Assembly: GCF_014191505.1 (NCBI RefSeq)
Contig: NZ_JACHWS010000001.1
Span: forward strand, 1,550,001 to 1,614,000
Source: Hoyosella altamirensis
Lineage (GTDB): Bacteria; Actinomycetota; Actinomycetes; Mycobacteriales; Mycobacteriaceae
DNA length: 64,000 nt
Direction: 5' to 3'
The position numbers and the translations under genes are program-made. The notes beneath the pieces were generated by a model that saw only the letters and a list, made by a program, of their open reading frames with translations, was not told where the DNA came from and searched no databases. Positions 16,737-26,502 of the stretch are shown piece by piece; the stretch's first letter is position 1, and every line of letters begins with the position of its first letter.

Positions 16737-17403
16737 CCACTCCACCACCGGCGGCGAGCCGCATCAGGTCGGTATCGACATCAATTGACGTCTCTGATCC
16801 TCCTGCGCTGCCGAACTCGTGCTGATAACTCCCCCACGACTCGTCGCGGACTTTGGACGCGAAGCCGCTCTCCATGATAAGCACAAGTTCCCTCGCAGCA
16901 CGATCAATACGTTTATTCAGCTCGCTGTCGCTCCAGTCCTCCGACGACGCGAACAGCGATGTCGGAACGGTCATAGTGCGCAGATAGGCGAATAGGCTGC
17001 GCATCTGTTCGTCGACCACGAGCGCGTGCCGCGCGGTTCCGGCGGTGGCTGCGAGCACCACCGGTTTGGCGATGAGCAGGTCGTTGTCCAGGACATGGAA
17101 GAAGGAGCTGAACAGGCCGCTCGGTGCTGCTTTGTACACCGGTGCTGCGGCGATAATCCCGTCTGCAGCAGCGAGTGCCTCTACCGCCTTGGTCATCTTG
17201 GCGCCCATCAATTGCGAGACCAGCGCTGTGGTGATCTCGGTGGCAAGTTCGCGGAGGTCGATGACGGTGAGGGTGATCGAGCCGTTTCGTTCGCGGGTCA
17301 GAGTCTCGACGCGCGCCGCTATCCGGTCAGCGAGTAAGCGCGTCGACGATGGGTCGCTGGTGCCGCCGCTGACGACGACGAGCCGATAGGGCGTGCTGTT
17401 CAT
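16693..17403 (-). CDS. FMN reductase, CE1759 family
   Basis: The 236-residue flavodoxin-like protein has the NADPH-dependent FMN reductase features SGGTSDPSSTRLLADRI (phosphate loop, about 13-29), LATEITTAL and AADGIIAAAPVYKAAPSGLFSSFFHVLD (here in two parts: AADGIIAAAPVYKAAP and SGLFSSFFHVLD). It matches the CE1759-type reductases that lie next to CE1758-type luciferase-like monooxygenases. Its ATG overlaps the MarR stop by four bases, so it is the third gene of the operon and probably supplies reduced FMN to the monooxygenase at 17846-19021. Its stop lies inside the end of the convergent TetR gene. Confidence 0.88.
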   Translation of the reverse strand: MNSTPYRLVVVSGGTSDPSSTRLLADRIAARVETLTRERNGSITLTVIDLRELATEITTALVSQLMGAKMTKAVEALAAADGIIAAAPVYKAAPSGLFSSFFHVLDNDLLIAKPVVLAATAGTARHALVVDEQMRSLFAYLRTMTVPTSLFASSEDWSDSELNKRIDRAARELVLIMESGFASKVRDESWGSYQHEFGSAGGSETSIDVDTDLMRLAAGGGVVNGTPRARARAADL

Positions 17404-17846
17404 TCTGCGTCCTTTCCGTATGCCGCGAGCTTTGCGCAGAGTTTTTGGAGTTCCTGCATTTCATCGTCTGTTAGCGCATTTCTGAGTGCCCGTGCCACAC
17501 TCACGGCGTGCCGTCCACCCACCTGGTGCTGAACTTTCCGCCCTTCATCAGTGAGTGCGAGCCGGACTCCCCTGCCGTCGAAGGGATCTCGTGTTCGTTC
17601 AATTAGCCCTCTTTCCACCAGACGCTCGACCATTCGTGACAACGCTGGCTGGCTGAGTAAGACGTGGTCATTCAATTCAGCGAGCCGCTGCGGATCGCTG
17701 CACTTGGCTAGGGCGTACAGGACGTCATACTCACGCATGGTGAGCCCCCGCCACACGTCCTCCGCCGCAAAGCGTTTCATCAGAGTCGCATGTGCCGTCA
17801 GAAGCGCCTCCCACGCGTGGTTGGCGCTTCTGCTTGCGGTCGACAT
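17400..17846 (-). CDS. MarR-family transcriptional regulator
   Basis: The 148-residue protein has a winged helix-turn-helix of MarR type: LTMREYDVLYALAKCSDP, then LAELNDHVLLSQPALSRMVERL and the wing GLIERTRDPFDGRGVRLALT with the conserved D-x-R-G turn. It lies between a flavin monooxygenase and its FMN reductase and overlaps both (TAATG with the former, ATGA with the latter), so it is made with them and probably autoregulates the operon in response to the monooxygenase substrate or an oxidant. No obvious palindrome was found before 19021. Confidence 0.9.
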   Translation of the reverse strand: MSTASRSANHAWEALLTAHATLMKRFAAEDVWRGLTMREYDVLYALAKCSDPQRLAELNDHVLLSQPALSRMVERLVERGLIERTRDPFDGRGVRLALTDEGRKVQHQVGGRHAVSVARALRNALTDDEMQELQKLCAKLAAYGKDAE

Positions 17847-19021
17847 TAACTGCCAGCCTTAATGTCTCGGCTGTCCTGGTAGGGGGAAGTTCCCGTGAGA
17901 TTGTCGCCCCGGTTCGCGTTCGGGCGAGGCTGCCGGGCAGGCCGGTCCCCGTACTTAGCCGTCACGCGTCTGGAATGCGTTGGTGCATCAGCTGATTCAG
18001 GATCGCGCCGGGCCGCAAGTTCCTTGCGGAGGACGGGTACGACTTCCCCGCCGAGCAACTCGAGCTGATCGAGGACGACGTTCAGTGGCAAGCCAGCATG
18101 GTCAATCAAGAAAAGCTGCCGCTGGTAGTCGCCGATCTCGTCGTGGAACGTCAGTGTCTTGTCGATGACTTCCTGAGGACTTCCCACGGAGAGCGGTGTC
18201 ATCTCGGCGAACTCCTCCATTGTGGGCCCATGACCATAAACGGGGGCCTCATTGAAGTAGGGGCGGAACTCCTTCCACGCGTCCTGCGACTTCTTCGCGA
18301 TGAAGGCCTGGCCGCCGAGTCCAACGATGGCCTGCTTTGCGGTCCCGTGGCCATAATGTTCGAAGCGCTGCCTGTAGAAGTCGATCAGCCGCTTCGAATG
18401 TGAGGTCGGCCAGAAGATGTGGTTCGCGAAGAACCCATTGCCGTAATAGGCAGCCTGCTCCGCAATCTCTGGGGTACGGATCGAGCCGTGCCACACGAAC
18501 GGCGGTACATCATCGAGCGGACGCGGCGTCGACGTGAATCCCTGCAAGGGTGCACGGAAGTTACCTTCCCAGTCGACGACATCTTCGCGCCACAACCGGT
18601 GCAGCAGGTTGTAGTTCTCCAGTGCGAGCTGCAGGCCCTGACGGATGTCCTGGCCGAACCACGGATAAACCGGCGCAGTGTTGCCACGGCCAAGCATCAA
18701 ATCCATCCGCCCCTTCGAGAGGTGCTGCAGCATCGCGTAGTCCTCTGCGATCTTCACCGGGTCGTTGGTGGTGATCAGCGTTGTCGCAGTCGTCACGATG
18801 AGTCGTTGCGTGAGGGCAGCGATGTGTGCGAGCAGTGTCGTTGGTGAGGATGAGAAGAACGGCGGATTGTGATGCTCACCGATCGCGAAGACGTCCAGTC
18901 CCACTTCCTCGGCCTTCTGCGCAATCCGGACGACAGCGTCGATGCGTTCGGCCTCACTCGGGGTCGTGCCGCTTACCGGATTACGGGTGATGTCGCTGAC
19001 CGAGAATATTCCGAACTGCAT
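17846..19021 (-). CDS. Luciferase-like FMN-dependent monooxygenase, CE1758 family
   Basis: The 391-residue protein is a bacterial luciferase-like (LLM class) oxidoreductase. It opens with MQFGIFSVSDITRNP and has GLDVFAIGEHHNPPFFSS, the phosphate/flavin region LSKGRMDLMLGRGNTAPVYPWFGQ (in two parts, LSKGRMDLMLGRGN and TAPVYPWFGQ) and VWHGSIRTPEIAEQAAYYGNG. This agrees with the CE1758 family, normally paired with a CE1759-type reductase, as here. GGGAGG lies five bases before ATG 19021, which decides the start over an upstream in-frame codon. The last 50 residues are polar and low-complexity and differ from the core. The substrate is unknown. Confidence 0.88.
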   Translation of the reverse strand: MQFGIFSVSDITRNPVSGTTPSEAERIDAVVRIAQKAEEVGLDVFAIGEHHNPPFFSSSPTTLLAHIAALTQRLIVTTATTLITTNDPVKIAEDYAMLQHLSKGRMDLMLGRGNTAPVYPWFGQDIRQGLQLALENYNLLHRLWREDVVDWEGNFRAPLQGFTSTPRPLDDVPPFVWHGSIRTPEIAEQAAYYGNGFFANHIFWPTSHSKRLIDFYRQRFEHYGHGTAKQAIVGLGGQAFIAKKSQDAWKEFRPYFNEAPVYGHGPTMEEFAEMTPLSVGSPQEVIDKTLTFHDEIGDYQRQLFLIDHAGLPLNVVLDQLELLGGEVVPVLRKELAARRDPESADAPTHSRRVTAKYGDRPARQPRPNANRGDNLTGTSPYQDSRDIKAGS

Positions 19022-19105
19022 CAGAGCCTCCCACGATAATTTCAATGCGTTTGCATCTACTCCAACCGGGAGTAGTTGAAAGTTATTCCATCTATCCCGT
19101 GGTTC

Positions 19106-19558
19106 TTACAGTGGCAACGGACGTTCGCGCACCACGTGCTTCATCACCAGTGTCGACGCCACGCGCTGAACCCCAGGTAGCCGAGTGAGTTGCTCGTCGT
19201 AAAGACGCTGGTAAGCCGCCAGGTCCTCACTTACTACCCGCACCAGATAGTCCGGCTCACCGAAGAGTCTCTGCGCCTCGAGCACGTTTGGTATCGCCGC
19301 GGCGGCTTCCTCGAACCGCACGAGCGTCTCGTGATTCGCTTCGCGCATGGTGATGAACAGCAGCGCCTCGAATTTAAGCCCCAGCGCCTCTGGGTCGAGC
19401 GCTGCCCGGTAGCCCCGGATAACACCGGACTCCTCGAGTTCACGCAAACGGCGGTGCGTAGGCGATACCGTCAGCCGCACCCTCGAAGCGAGCTCAGTGA
19501 TACTGATTCGCCCATTCATCTGCAGCTCAGCAAGAATATTTCGATCGACCGCGTCCAT
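19106..19558 (-). CDS. Lrp/AsnC-family transcriptional regulator
   Basis: The 150-residue protein begins MDAVDRNILAELQMNGR, followed by the helix-turn-helix ISITELASRVRLTVSPTHRRLRELEESG (read as ISITELASRVRLTVS and PTHRRLRELEESG) and an Lrp ligand-binding (RAM) domain from about residue 65. It is a global or local amino-acid-responsive regulator. It is divergent from a LysE-type exporter at 19670, the usual arrangement in which the Lrp protein (LysG/AzlB-like logic) activates export when an amino acid accumulates. The start at 19558 fits the family N-terminus; the 13 upstream codons are not conserved. Confidence 0.9.
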   Translation of the reverse strand: MDAVDRNILAELQMNGRISITELASRVRLTVSPTHRRLRELEESGVIRGYRAALDPEALGLKFEALLFITMREANHETLVRFEEAAAAIPNVLEAQRLFGEPDYLVRVVSEDLAAYQRLYDEQLTRLPGVQRVASTLVMKHVVRERPLPL

Positions 19559-19669
19559 GGCGATAATTCTTCCACCTGACACCGGGCGCGTGATCAATCT
19601 TAGGAACCTATTTGGCGTATTTCGGCATAGGTTTTGCTAGAACCTCGAATACTGCGGAAGGATCTGCTG

Positions 19670-20299
19670 ATGAGCCCGACTCAGGTGGTGGGATTTTGGG
19701 TGATTGCGGTACTGCTGATCGCCCTCCCTGGACCAGACTGGGCGTTCACCATCGCCGCTGGCGTCCGTGACAGAACGGTCTATCCCGCGGTTGGCGGACT
19801 CATGGCGGGGTACGTCCTTCTCACCGGCGTTGTCGCTGCTGGGGTGGGCGCACTGGTCGCGGGAACACCAGCAATCCTTACCGTGCTCACGGTTATCGGT
19901 GCCGCATACTTGCTGTACCTGGGCAGTTCGCTTGTGAAGGACCCCGGAAGTCCGGGCCTAGAACTTGAAAATGCAGCGGAAGCCGTCCCGTGGTGGGCAA
20001 GGTCGCTGCGCGGCGCTGGCGTGAGCAGCCTCAACCCGAAGGCCCTCATCCTCTTCCTGGCGCTTCTCCCCCAGTTCACCGACCCCAGCGGTGCCTGGCC
20101 GATCCCGGTGCAGATAGCGCTCCTCGGAGCGTTGTACATCGTGACGTGCGGTGCGTTCTACTCAGCAGTGGGCGCGGGTGCGCGCGCTGTGGCGCTGACC
20201 CGGCCACGTGTTATGAGAGCAGTACCCCGAGTCTCTGGTTTCGCGATGGTTGCGCTCGGGCTGGTGATGCTCGGGGAGAACGTCGTTCCGCTGCTCTGA
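19670..20299 (+). CDS. LysE-family amino-acid exporter
   Basis: The 209-residue membrane protein has six predicted helices and the LysE/RhtB signature near its start, LLIALPGPDWAFTIAAGVRD, with GLMAGYVLLTGVVAAG and the mid-protein segment RSLRGAGVSSLNPKALILFLALLPQF. These proteins export amino acids or homoserine lactones by proton exchange. GGAAGGA at 19656-19662 supports ATG 19670. The divergent Lrp gene is its likely activator. The substrate cannot be told from sequence. Confidence 0.9.
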   Translation: MSPTQVVGFWVIAVLLIALPGPDWAFTIAAGVRDRTVYPAVGGLMAGYVLLTGVVAAGVGALVAGTPAILTVLTVIGAAYLLYLGSSLVKDPGSPGLELENAAEAVPWWARSLRGAGVSSLNPKALILFLALLPQFTDPSGAWPIPVQIALLGALYIVTCGAFYSAVGAGARAVALTRPRVMRAVPRVSGFAMVALGLVMLGENVVPLL

Positions 20300-20310
20300 C
20301 GCCCACCTAA

Positions 20311-22008
20311 CTAGATCCTGATACCGAACTCCCGAATCTTCCTGTATACCGTTGCCCTGGAGATGCCCAGCGCCGTCGCAGCACCGGCCTTGTCGCCTTC
20401 GTGGAGAGTGAGCGCATCGACGATAGCGTCTCGTTCCAGTGTCTCAATTTTGCTGAGCGTCCGGCGCGTTGTTGCTTTGCACTCGGGCGGCAGTTGGTGC
20501 GGCTCGATCAGGCCGCGGCGGTGGTGCCGGTGCAGTTCCTCGAGGACGCTCCGTAGCTGCGCAGTGTTTCCCGGCCACCGCAAACGAGCCAGCTGGTTAA
20601 GGGACGCAGCTGAGAGGACAACGTCGTCCGCGCCGATCGAGCGCAACAGGTCACGGCTGAGCTGAGGAATATCCTCAGCACGGTGGCGCAGCGGCGGCAC
20701 GGTTACGGTCTTCGGGAAGAGCCGAAAGCTAGCGAACGCACTGCAGACATCACCGGGACGCACGGTAAGCGCAATCCAGGATTCCGCTGCATGCGAACCT
20801 TCACGTACGGGCTGAAGCAGATGGGCAAGCGCGTCGAGGTCGGCGTCACTAAGGGAGTCAGCGTGCCGGATCAGCAGATCCGAACCGCCCTCCAATTCCG
20901 CGTCGGCTTGAGCGAGCACTTTGCCACCGAGTCGCGCGGCGTCGAGCACAACGAGGGCACGGCCACGCGTCACATGCTCATGTGCGGCTCGCGCCAGTGC
21001 CGCTTTGCCCGTTCCCGGTTCCCCATCCAGGACGAGCCACTCTCGCCGCCTGCACGATTCCGCTACATCACGGAACGTGTGGCGCCACAACGCACTCATC
21101 CTCGCGATCGATGGAGGATCCGGGTCCTTCGCGATTCGCGGACCACGGGAGCGTCGGACGGTCTCCTTAATACGAATAACCCCACCAGCCACTCGGTCGT
21201 TTACGATCGCCGGTTCATATGACAGTCGTGCTGTGACCCCACTCGGCAGGTCGGCAAGCAAGGTTGCGGGTTGGGCCCGGCCGCTGGTGTCACGCGTCCG
21301 CTCGATGATGACAGCCTGGTCCCGCGAATCGAACTGCTCCTGGGCCAACGCATTCACCATCAGGACGTCTTCCCCGATCGCGATGACTGGGCGCCCCGAA
21401 CGACGGCAAGCCGCATGGTAGCTGTGCAGCAAAGCACGTTCCCGCTCACTGGCATCGTCGAGAATGCGCTCACGTATCCGGTGCGCCGCTAGCTTCGCGA
21501 ACGGCAGCAGCAGCGAGTTGGCGTGTCTCGCCTCGGTTGTCAGGTCGATCACGCCCAATAGCGCGCCCGAAGTGGGGTGTGTGATGAGCGCACCCGCACA
21601 CGAGAACGATTGCAGCGGCCCCGCGTAGTGCTCGGATCCGTCGATCAGGATCGGAGCGCCGACTTCAAGTGCGGTGCCGATGCCATTGGTGCCCACTGCT
21701 GACTCCGCGTAGACAAAGCCGGGAGCCAGATGAACACGATCGAGTGCCTTCAGCAAGCCACTGTCGCCCCCATCCCGGCTGAGAACAGCGCCCTCGTTGT
21801 CGGTGAGTATCAGCGAAACGGGTTCGTTCTCAATTTCTGCGGACATCGCTGCGAGTACCGGGCGAGCCGCACGAAGGAGCACCGAGTCTGTGACTCGCTC
21901 TTCCACGAAAGCAGCGGTCGGCGAGTCATTGTCACCTAGTGCTTCCCGGGACCTCCGCCACGAGATCCGCAACCAGTTTCGGATCTCGTTCGTCGACTCG
22001 ATTCTCAA
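20311..22008 (-). CDS. mimR: GAF/Fis-type regulator upstream of the monooxygenase operon (MimR/AcoR-like)
   Basis: The 565-residue protein has an N-terminal SWRRSREAL box, a GAF domain at about 55-190 ([39 protein letters not shown]), a degenerate AAA+ module (GEPGTGKA at about 335, with Ala after the Walker lysine, no Walker B DE and no GAFTGA loop), and a Fis-type helix-turn-helix at the C-terminus ([38 protein letters not shown]). Without the GAFTGA loop it should not work with sigma-54. It lies divergent to prmA like the mimR gene of mycobacteria, which is needed for mimABCD expression. A TTG start at 22008 has AGGAGG five bases upstream. Confidence 0.88.
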   Translation of the reverse strand: MRIESTNEIRNWLRISWRRSREALGDNDSPTAAFVEERVTDSVLLRAARPVLAAMSAEIENEPVSLILTDNEGAVLSRDGGDSGLLKALDRVHLAPGFVYAESAVGTNGIGTALEVGAPILIDGSEHYAGPLQSFSCAGALITHPTSGALLGVIDLTTEARHANSLLLPFAKLAAHRIRERILDDASERERALLHSYHAACRRSGRPVIAIGEDVLMVNALAQEQFDSRDQAVIIERTRDTSGRAQPATLLADLPSGVTARLSYEPAIVNDRVAGGVIRIKETVRRSRGPRIAKDPDPPSIARMSALWRHTFRDVAESCRRREWLVLDGEPGTGKAALARAAHEHVTRGRALVVLDAARLGGKVLAQADAELEGGSDLLIRHADSLSDADLDALAHLLQPVREGSHAAESWIALTVRPGDVCSAFASFRLFPKTVTVPPLRHRAEDIPQLSRDLLRSIGADDVVLSAASLNQLARLRWPGNTAQLRSVLEELHRHHRRGLIEPHQLPPECKATTRRTLSKIETLERDAIVDALTLHEGDKAGAATALGISRATVYRKIREFGIRI

Positions 22009-22080
22009 GGACGCCTCCTATTCTCAGCGCGGCACTTCCTGCAGCTTCAAACAACATAAGAACTCCTGAATGTGATGCCC

Positions 22081-22095
22081 GTCTCATAGTGAGAC
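22081..22095. promoter_or_regulatory. Palindrome GTCTCA-N3-TGAGAC before prmA
   Basis: A perfect 6-3-6 inverted repeat (GTCTCA, TAG, TGAGAC) in the 182-bp divergent region between the regulator and prmA, its left end 110 bp before the prmA start. An identical pair of arms lies 109 bp before the second regulator gene (32709-32723). Together these mark a probable upstream activator site for one or both GAF/Fis regulators. Confidence 0.7.
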
Positions 22096-22147
22096 AAATG
22101 CAACGCGCCTCACGGTGTTGTATCGAATTCGCACCGTCCCCCACACG

Positions 22148-22168
22148 AGCTGGCAGTCCAGTCCAGCT
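22148..22168 (+). other. Hairpin in the prmA leader
   Basis: AGCTGG (22148-22153) and CCAGCT (22163-22168) form a six-base stem with a nine-base loop, ending ten bases before the prmA GGAGG. It could affect message stability or ribosome access, but a stem this short may arise by chance. Confidence 0.3.
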
Positions 22169-22190
22169 CCCGAGCAAGGAGGCGCATCCA

Positions 22191-23822
22191 TTGAGTAGGC
22201 AGAGCCTGACCAAGGCGCATGCAAAAATCACCGAACTGTCGTGGGAACCCACATTTGCCACCCCAGCAACACGTTTCGGTACGGACTACACGTTCGAGAG
22301 GGCTCCGAAGAAGGATCCTCTCAAGCAGATCATGCGGTCTTACTTCCCGATGGAAGAAGAAAAGGACAACAGGGTCTACGGCGCCATGGACGGCGCGATC
22401 CGCGGAAACATGTTCCGCCAAGTTCAGCAGCGCTGGCTTGAGTGGCAGAAACTCTTCCTTTCCATCATCCCTTTCCCGGAGATTTCCGCGGCACGCGCGA
22501 TGCCGATGGCCATCGATGCGGTACCTAACCCAGAGATCCACAACGGGCTGGCGGTACAAATGATCGACGAGGTTCGCCACTCCACAATCCAGATGAACCT
22601 CAAGAAGCTCTACATGAACAACTACATCGATCCAGCCGGATTCGATATGACGGAGAAGGCGTTCGCGAACAATTACGCGGGCACCATCGGCCGGCAGTTC
22701 GGCGAGGGCTTCATTACCGGTGACGCAATCACCGCGGCGAACATCTACCTCACGGTTGTCGCGGAAACTGCTTTTACCAACACGCTTTTCGTGGCGATGC
22801 CGGACGAAGCAGCGGCCAACGGTGACTACCTGCTCCCCACGGTGTTCCACTCGGTGCAGTCCGACGAATCACGGCACATCTCGAACGGTTACTCCATCTT
22901 GTTGATGGCGCTCGCCGACGAGCGGAACCGCCCGCTGCTCGAACGCGATCTGCGGTACGCGTGGTGGAACAATCATTGCGTCGTCGACGCCGCGATCGGC
23001 ACATTCATCGAATACGGCACCAAAGACCGGCGCAAGGACCGCGAGAGCTACGCGGAGATGTGGCGACGCTGGATTTACGACGACTATTACCGCAGCTACC
23101 TCCTCCCGCTGGAGAAGTACGGACTGACAATTCCGCACGACCTGGTCGAAGAAGCGTGGAAGCGGATCGTCGACAAACACTACGTCCACGAGGTAGCACG
23201 GTTCTTCGCTACCGGCTGGCCGGTCAACTACTGGCGCATCGATGCCATGACCGACACCGACTTCGAATGGTTCGAAGAGAAGTATCCAGGCTGGTACTCC
23301 AAGTTCGGCAAGTGGTGGGAAGCGTACAACCGGCTCGCGTACCCCGGGCGGAACAAGCCGATCGCATTCGAAGAAGTCGGCTACCAGTATCCCCACCGGT
23401 GCTGGACGTGCATGGTGCCCGCACTGATTCGTGAGGACATGGTGGTGGAGAAAGTCGACGAACAGTGGCGCACCTACTGTTCGGAGACCTGCTACTGGAC
23501 CGACGCTGTGGCGTTCCGCGGTGAGTACGAAGGCCGGGCGACGCCGAACATGGGCCGCCTCACCGGCTTCCGTGAATGGGAAACGCTTCACCACGGCAAG
23601 GACCTAGCCGACATTGTGCAGGACCTTGGGTACGTGCGTGACGACGGCAAAACCCTTGTTGGGCAACCGCACCTACAGCTCGACGATCCGAAGAAGTTGT
23701 GGACCCTCGATGACGTGCGTGGCAACACGTTCCAGAGCCCGAACGTGCTCTTGAACGAAATGTCCGACGCTGAACGCAATGCCCACATCGCCGCTTATCG
23801 GGCGGGATCAGTCCCGGCCTGA
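22191..23822 (+). CDS. prmA: Propane/2-propanol monooxygenase hydroxylase large subunit
   Basis: The 543-residue protein is the alpha subunit of a soluble diiron monooxygenase of the PrmA/MimA type, nearly collinear with the Gordonia and Mycobacterium enzymes from [19 protein letters not shown] onward. The two four-helix-bundle iron motifs are visible as E97 (FPEISAARA), E127/H130 (IDEVRHS), E192 (VAETAF) and E226/H229 (SDESRHI). The enzyme oxidises propane subterminally, and the mycobacterial form also oxidises acetone and phenol. TTG 22191 is the start: GGAGG at 22178-22182 is eight bases upstream and the sequence upstream is not conserved. It is the first gene of a ten-gene operon. Confidence 0.96.
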   Translation: MSRQSLTKAHAKITELSWEPTFATPATRFGTDYTFERAPKKDPLKQIMRSYFPMEEEKDNRVYGAMDGAIRGNMFRQVQQRWLEWQKLFLSIIPFPEISAARAMPMAIDAVPNPEIHNGLAVQMIDEVRHSTIQMNLKKLYMNNYIDPAGFDMTEKAFANNYAGTIGRQFGEGFITGDAITAANIYLTVVAETAFTNTLFVAMPDEAAANGDYLLPTVFHSVQSDESRHISNGYSILLMALADERNRPLLERDLRYAWWNNHCVVDAAIGTFIEYGTKDRRKDRESYAEMWRRWIYDDYYRSYLLPLEKYGLTIPHDLVEEAWKRIVDKHYVHEVARFFATGWPVNYWRIDAMTDTDFEWFEEKYPGWYSKFGKWWEAYNRLAYPGRNKPIAFEEVGYQYPHRCWTCMVPALIREDMVVEKVDEQWRTYCSETCYWTDAVAFRGEYEGRATPNMGRLTGFREWETLHHGKDLADIVQDLGYVRDDGKTLVGQPHLQLDDPKKLWTLDDVRGNTFQSPNVLLNEMSDAERNAHIAAYRAGSVPA

Positions 23823-23830
23823 CTCAGGCT

Positions 23831-23869
23831 CGGTGGGTGGCGCCGCGGTCACTCCGGCGCCGCCCACCG
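23831..23869 (+). repeat. Strong intercistronic hairpin between prmA and prmB
   Basis: A 15-bp GC-rich stem with one G-U type pair (CGGTGGGTGGCGCCG at 23831-23845 with its partner at 23855-23869) and a nine-base loop, starting eight bases after the prmA stop. There is no T tract, so complete termination is unlikely. It may protect the upstream message from 3' decay or partly terminate, giving more PrmA than downstream proteins. Confidence 0.6.
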
Positions 23870-23908
23870 CTACCAGAACACTACTTTTCAGAGCTCAGGA
23901 GAAGGCCC

Positions 23909-24952
23909 ATGGCCGACAAGCACCGTATCAACTTCGAGCCCGTCGACATCGAGATGGAAGTCGGTGAAGACGAGTACATCCTCGATGCCGCATTCCGACA
24001 GGGTATCCACCTGATGCACGGCTGCCGCGAAGGGCGGTGCTCGGCCTGCAAGTCGTTCGTCCTCGACGGTGATATCGACATGGATAACTATTCGACGTTC
24101 GCTTGCAACGAATCCGAGGTCGACGAAGGCCATGTACTGCTCTGCCGGGCGACCGCGTACAGCGACTGCACAATCGAACTGCTGAACTTCGACGAGGATG
24201 AACTTCTTAGCGGCGTCCCTATCCAGAACGTGCGCACACAGGTTGCCGCAATCGAGTCCGTGACCAAAGACATTGTCTCGCTACGGTTGCAGCCCGTCGA
24301 ACCGACAACATATGTGTTCAAACCCGGCCAGTATTCCGACTTGACAATCCCCGGGACTGAGGACCACCGCTCGTTCTCCATGGCGACGACACAATCGACG
24401 CCTGAGCAGGTCGAATTCCTCATCAAGAAGTACCCTGGCGGCAAATTCGCCGGGCTGCTCGACGACGGGATCACGGTCGGTGACGAAATTGCCCTCACCG
24501 GCCCGTACGGATCATTCACCCTCAAGGAAGGCCACGTTCTGCCGATGGTCTTCATTGGCGGCGGCGCAGGTATGGCTCCGCTTCTGTCGTTGCTCCGGCA
24601 CATGAACGAAACAGACAACACCAGGCGGGTGCACTTCTACTACGGCGCTCGCACCCCACAGGACCTGTTCTACGTCGATGAGATTCTCAAACTCGGAAAG
24701 GGATTGACGGACTTCACTTTTGTGGCCTGCCTCTCGGAGTCAATGGATCCGCCTCCCCTAGGTGAGATCACGGTGGAGAACGGAAACGTCACCGACGTTG
24801 TCGGCCGAACCGAAACGGACCTCGCCAAAACCGAGGTGTACCTGTGTGGTCCGCCGCCGATGGTCGATGCCGCCCTGGAACTGCTCGAGGCCAACAACAC
24901 CCCGCACGACCAGATCTTCTACGACAAGTTCACCAGCCCTGCCTTCGAATAG
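23909..24952 (+). CDS. prmB: Propane monooxygenase reductase
   Basis: The 347-residue NADH-dependent reductase passes electrons to the diiron hydroxylase. The N-terminal plant-type [2Fe-2S] domain has C39, C44, C47 (GCREGRCSACKSF) and C79 (LLCRAT). It is followed by an FAD domain with HRSFSMAT and an NAD domain with VFIGGGAGMAPLLSLLRHM and CGPPPMVDA near the end. Length and domain order match PrmB/MimB and MmoC. AGGAGAAGG upstream supports ATG 23909, which follows the hairpin after prmA. Confidence 0.95.
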   Translation: MADKHRINFEPVDIEMEVGEDEYILDAAFRQGIHLMHGCREGRCSACKSFVLDGDIDMDNYSTFACNESEVDEGHVLLCRATAYSDCTIELLNFDEDELLSGVPIQNVRTQVAAIESVTKDIVSLRLQPVEPTTYVFKPGQYSDLTIPGTEDHRSFSMATTQSTPEQVEFLIKKYPGGKFAGLLDDGITVGDEIALTGPYGSFTLKEGHVLPMVFIGGGAGMAPLLSLLRHMNETDNTRRVHFYYGARTPQDLFYVDEILKLGKGLTDFTFVACLSESMDPPPLGEITVENGNVTDVVGRTETDLAKTEVYLCGPPPMVDAALELLEANNTPHDQIFYDKFTSPAFE

Positions 24953-25011
24953 GCGTCACAGAATTCACGTAATCCACAGCCCTCCTCCACCGACAAGAAC
25001 TGAGAGAAGAG

Positions 25012-26118
25012 ATGACCGCAACTACCGGGAAAAAGCAACGTAGCTTCCCCACGATTGAATTCACTGACTCAGAGGCCGGGGCGCTTGAGTTCCCCAGCTC
25101 TCGCAGCCGATCATTTACCTATTACACGCCGGCCAAGAAGCGGTCGACGACGTATGAGGACGTCACCGTCGATGTTCAGCCCGACCCAGACCGTCATCTG
25201 ACTCAGGGCTGGATCTATGGCTTCGGTGACGGGCCCGGTGGGTACCCGCAGGAGTGGACAGCCGCGAAATCGTCGAACTGGCACGCGTTCCTCGACCCGA
25301 ACGAGGAGTGGGACCAGACGATCTATCGCAACAACTCTAAGGTCGTGCACCAGGTCGAGTTGTGCCTGTCCAACGCCAAGCGCGCCCGCGTTTACGACGG
25401 TTGGAACACGCCGTGGCTGACGTTCATCGCCCGCAATCTGGGGGCGTGGATGCACGCCGAGAACGGGCTGGCGCTGCACGTCTTCACGTCCATTCAGCGG
25501 TCCTGTCCGACGAACATGATCAATACCGCCGTCGCAGTGAATGCGGCGCACAAGATGCGCTTCGCTCAGGATCTGGCGCTGTTCAACCTGGACCTTTCTG
25601 AGGCCACAGCAGATTTCGACGGTGCGCTGCACAAGGAGGTGTGGCAATCGGCACCCGAATGGCAGCCAACCCGCGAGGTTGTGGAACGTCTTACTGCCGT
25701 ACCTGACTGGTGTGAGCTGCTTTTCGCGACGAACATCGTGTTCGAGCAGCTGGTCGGCTCCTTGTTCCGCACCGAACTGGTCATGCAGATCGCTGCCCGC
25801 AACGGCGACTACATCACGCCCACCCTCGTCGGTACGGGTGAGCATGATTACGACCGCGATGTCACCTACACCAGGAACCTGTTCCGCCTGCTTGTCCGGG
25901 ATGCGGAACACGGCGAAAGCAATAAATCCCTCTTCGCCGAGTGGCTGGATACGTGGGTGCCGCGTTGCCTCAACGCTGCGCAGGCGCTCCAACCAATCTG
26001 GTCGCAGCCCGCCGACAAGGCAGTGACATTCGCGTCAAGCCTCGAAGCCGCACAGGCGAAGTTCAGTTCTCTTCTCGAGGAAATCGGCCTCGACCTCCCT
26101 AAGGAGTTGCACAAGTGA
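25012..26118 (+). CDS. prmC: Propane monooxygenase hydroxylase small subunit
   Basis: The 368-residue beta subunit of the diiron hydroxylase shares the four-helix-bundle fold of the alpha subunit but lacks the full iron-ligand set, as expected. Recognisable stretches are [36 protein letters not shown] and [20 protein letters not shown], which agree with PrmC/MimC. It scaffolds the alpha subunit in the (alpha-beta)2 hydroxylase. Its TGA overlaps the GTG start of prmD. Confidence 0.95.
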   Translation: MTATTGKKQRSFPTIEFTDSEAGALEFPSSRSRSFTYYTPAKKRSTTYEDVTVDVQPDPDRHLTQGWIYGFGDGPGGYPQEWTAAKSSNWHAFLDPNEEWDQTIYRNNSKVVHQVELCLSNAKRARVYDGWNTPWLTFIARNLGAWMHAENGLALHVFTSIQRSCPTNMINTAVAVNAAHKMRFAQDLALFNLDLSEATADFDGALHKEVWQSAPEWQPTREVVERLTAVPDWCELLFATNIVFEQLVGSLFRTELVMQIAARNGDYITPTLVGTGEHDYDRDVTYTRNLFRLLVRDAEHGESNKSLFAEWLDTWVPRCLNAAQALQPIWSQPADKAVTFASSLEAAQAKFSSLLEEIGLDLPKELHK

Positions 26119-26456
26119 GCATGCAATTCGGTTCAGCCACAGAGTTCTCCAACATGTGTGGTGTCACCCTGATGAATACCCCTATCGGACGCGTTGTGGC
26201 TGACGTCATGGGTGCCAAGGAAGACGTACAGCTTACGGAGTATCCCTCCATGATCCGCGTTGACGGCGTAAGGCTGCTGGAGTTCGACTACGAAGAACTC
26301 ACCGATGCGCTCGGCTCCGAGTTCGACGGCTCGATCTTCGAAGAAATCAGCTCCACCCACTACGGGCGGATGGTGCACCTCGACGACAAGACGATGCTCT
26401 TCGCAAGCCCCGAGGACGCGGCGGAGTACATCGGCTTCGACCTCACCGCGCACTGA
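26115..26456 (+). CDS. prmD: Propane monooxygenase coupling protein
   Basis: The 113-residue protein belongs to the MmoB/DmpM effector family: [19 protein letters not shown] near the start, then [21 protein letters not shown], a fold with no cofactor. It binds the hydroxylase and controls substrate access and coupling of NADH use to oxygenation. Translation starts at GTG 26115 overlapping the prmC stop (an in-frame ATG at 26121 is the alternative), so synthesis is coupled to that of the small subunit. Confidence 0.94.
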   Translation: MSMQFGSATEFSNMCGVTLMNTPIGRVVADVMGAKEDVQLTEYPSMIRVDGVRLLEFDYEELTDALGSEFDGSIFEEISSTHYGRMVHLDDKTMLFASPEDAAEYIGFDLTAH

Positions 26457-26502
26457 CACAGAACGACGGTGTGCCCATCTACCCAAGCAACAGGAGTCTG
26501 TT

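Noticed and set aside
20311-22190. Sigma-54-dependent promoter before prmA, suggested by the NtrC-like regulator
   Set aside because: I see no -24/-12 GG-N10-GC pair at a suitable place, the regulators lack GAFTGA, and actinobacteria of this type have no sigma-54.
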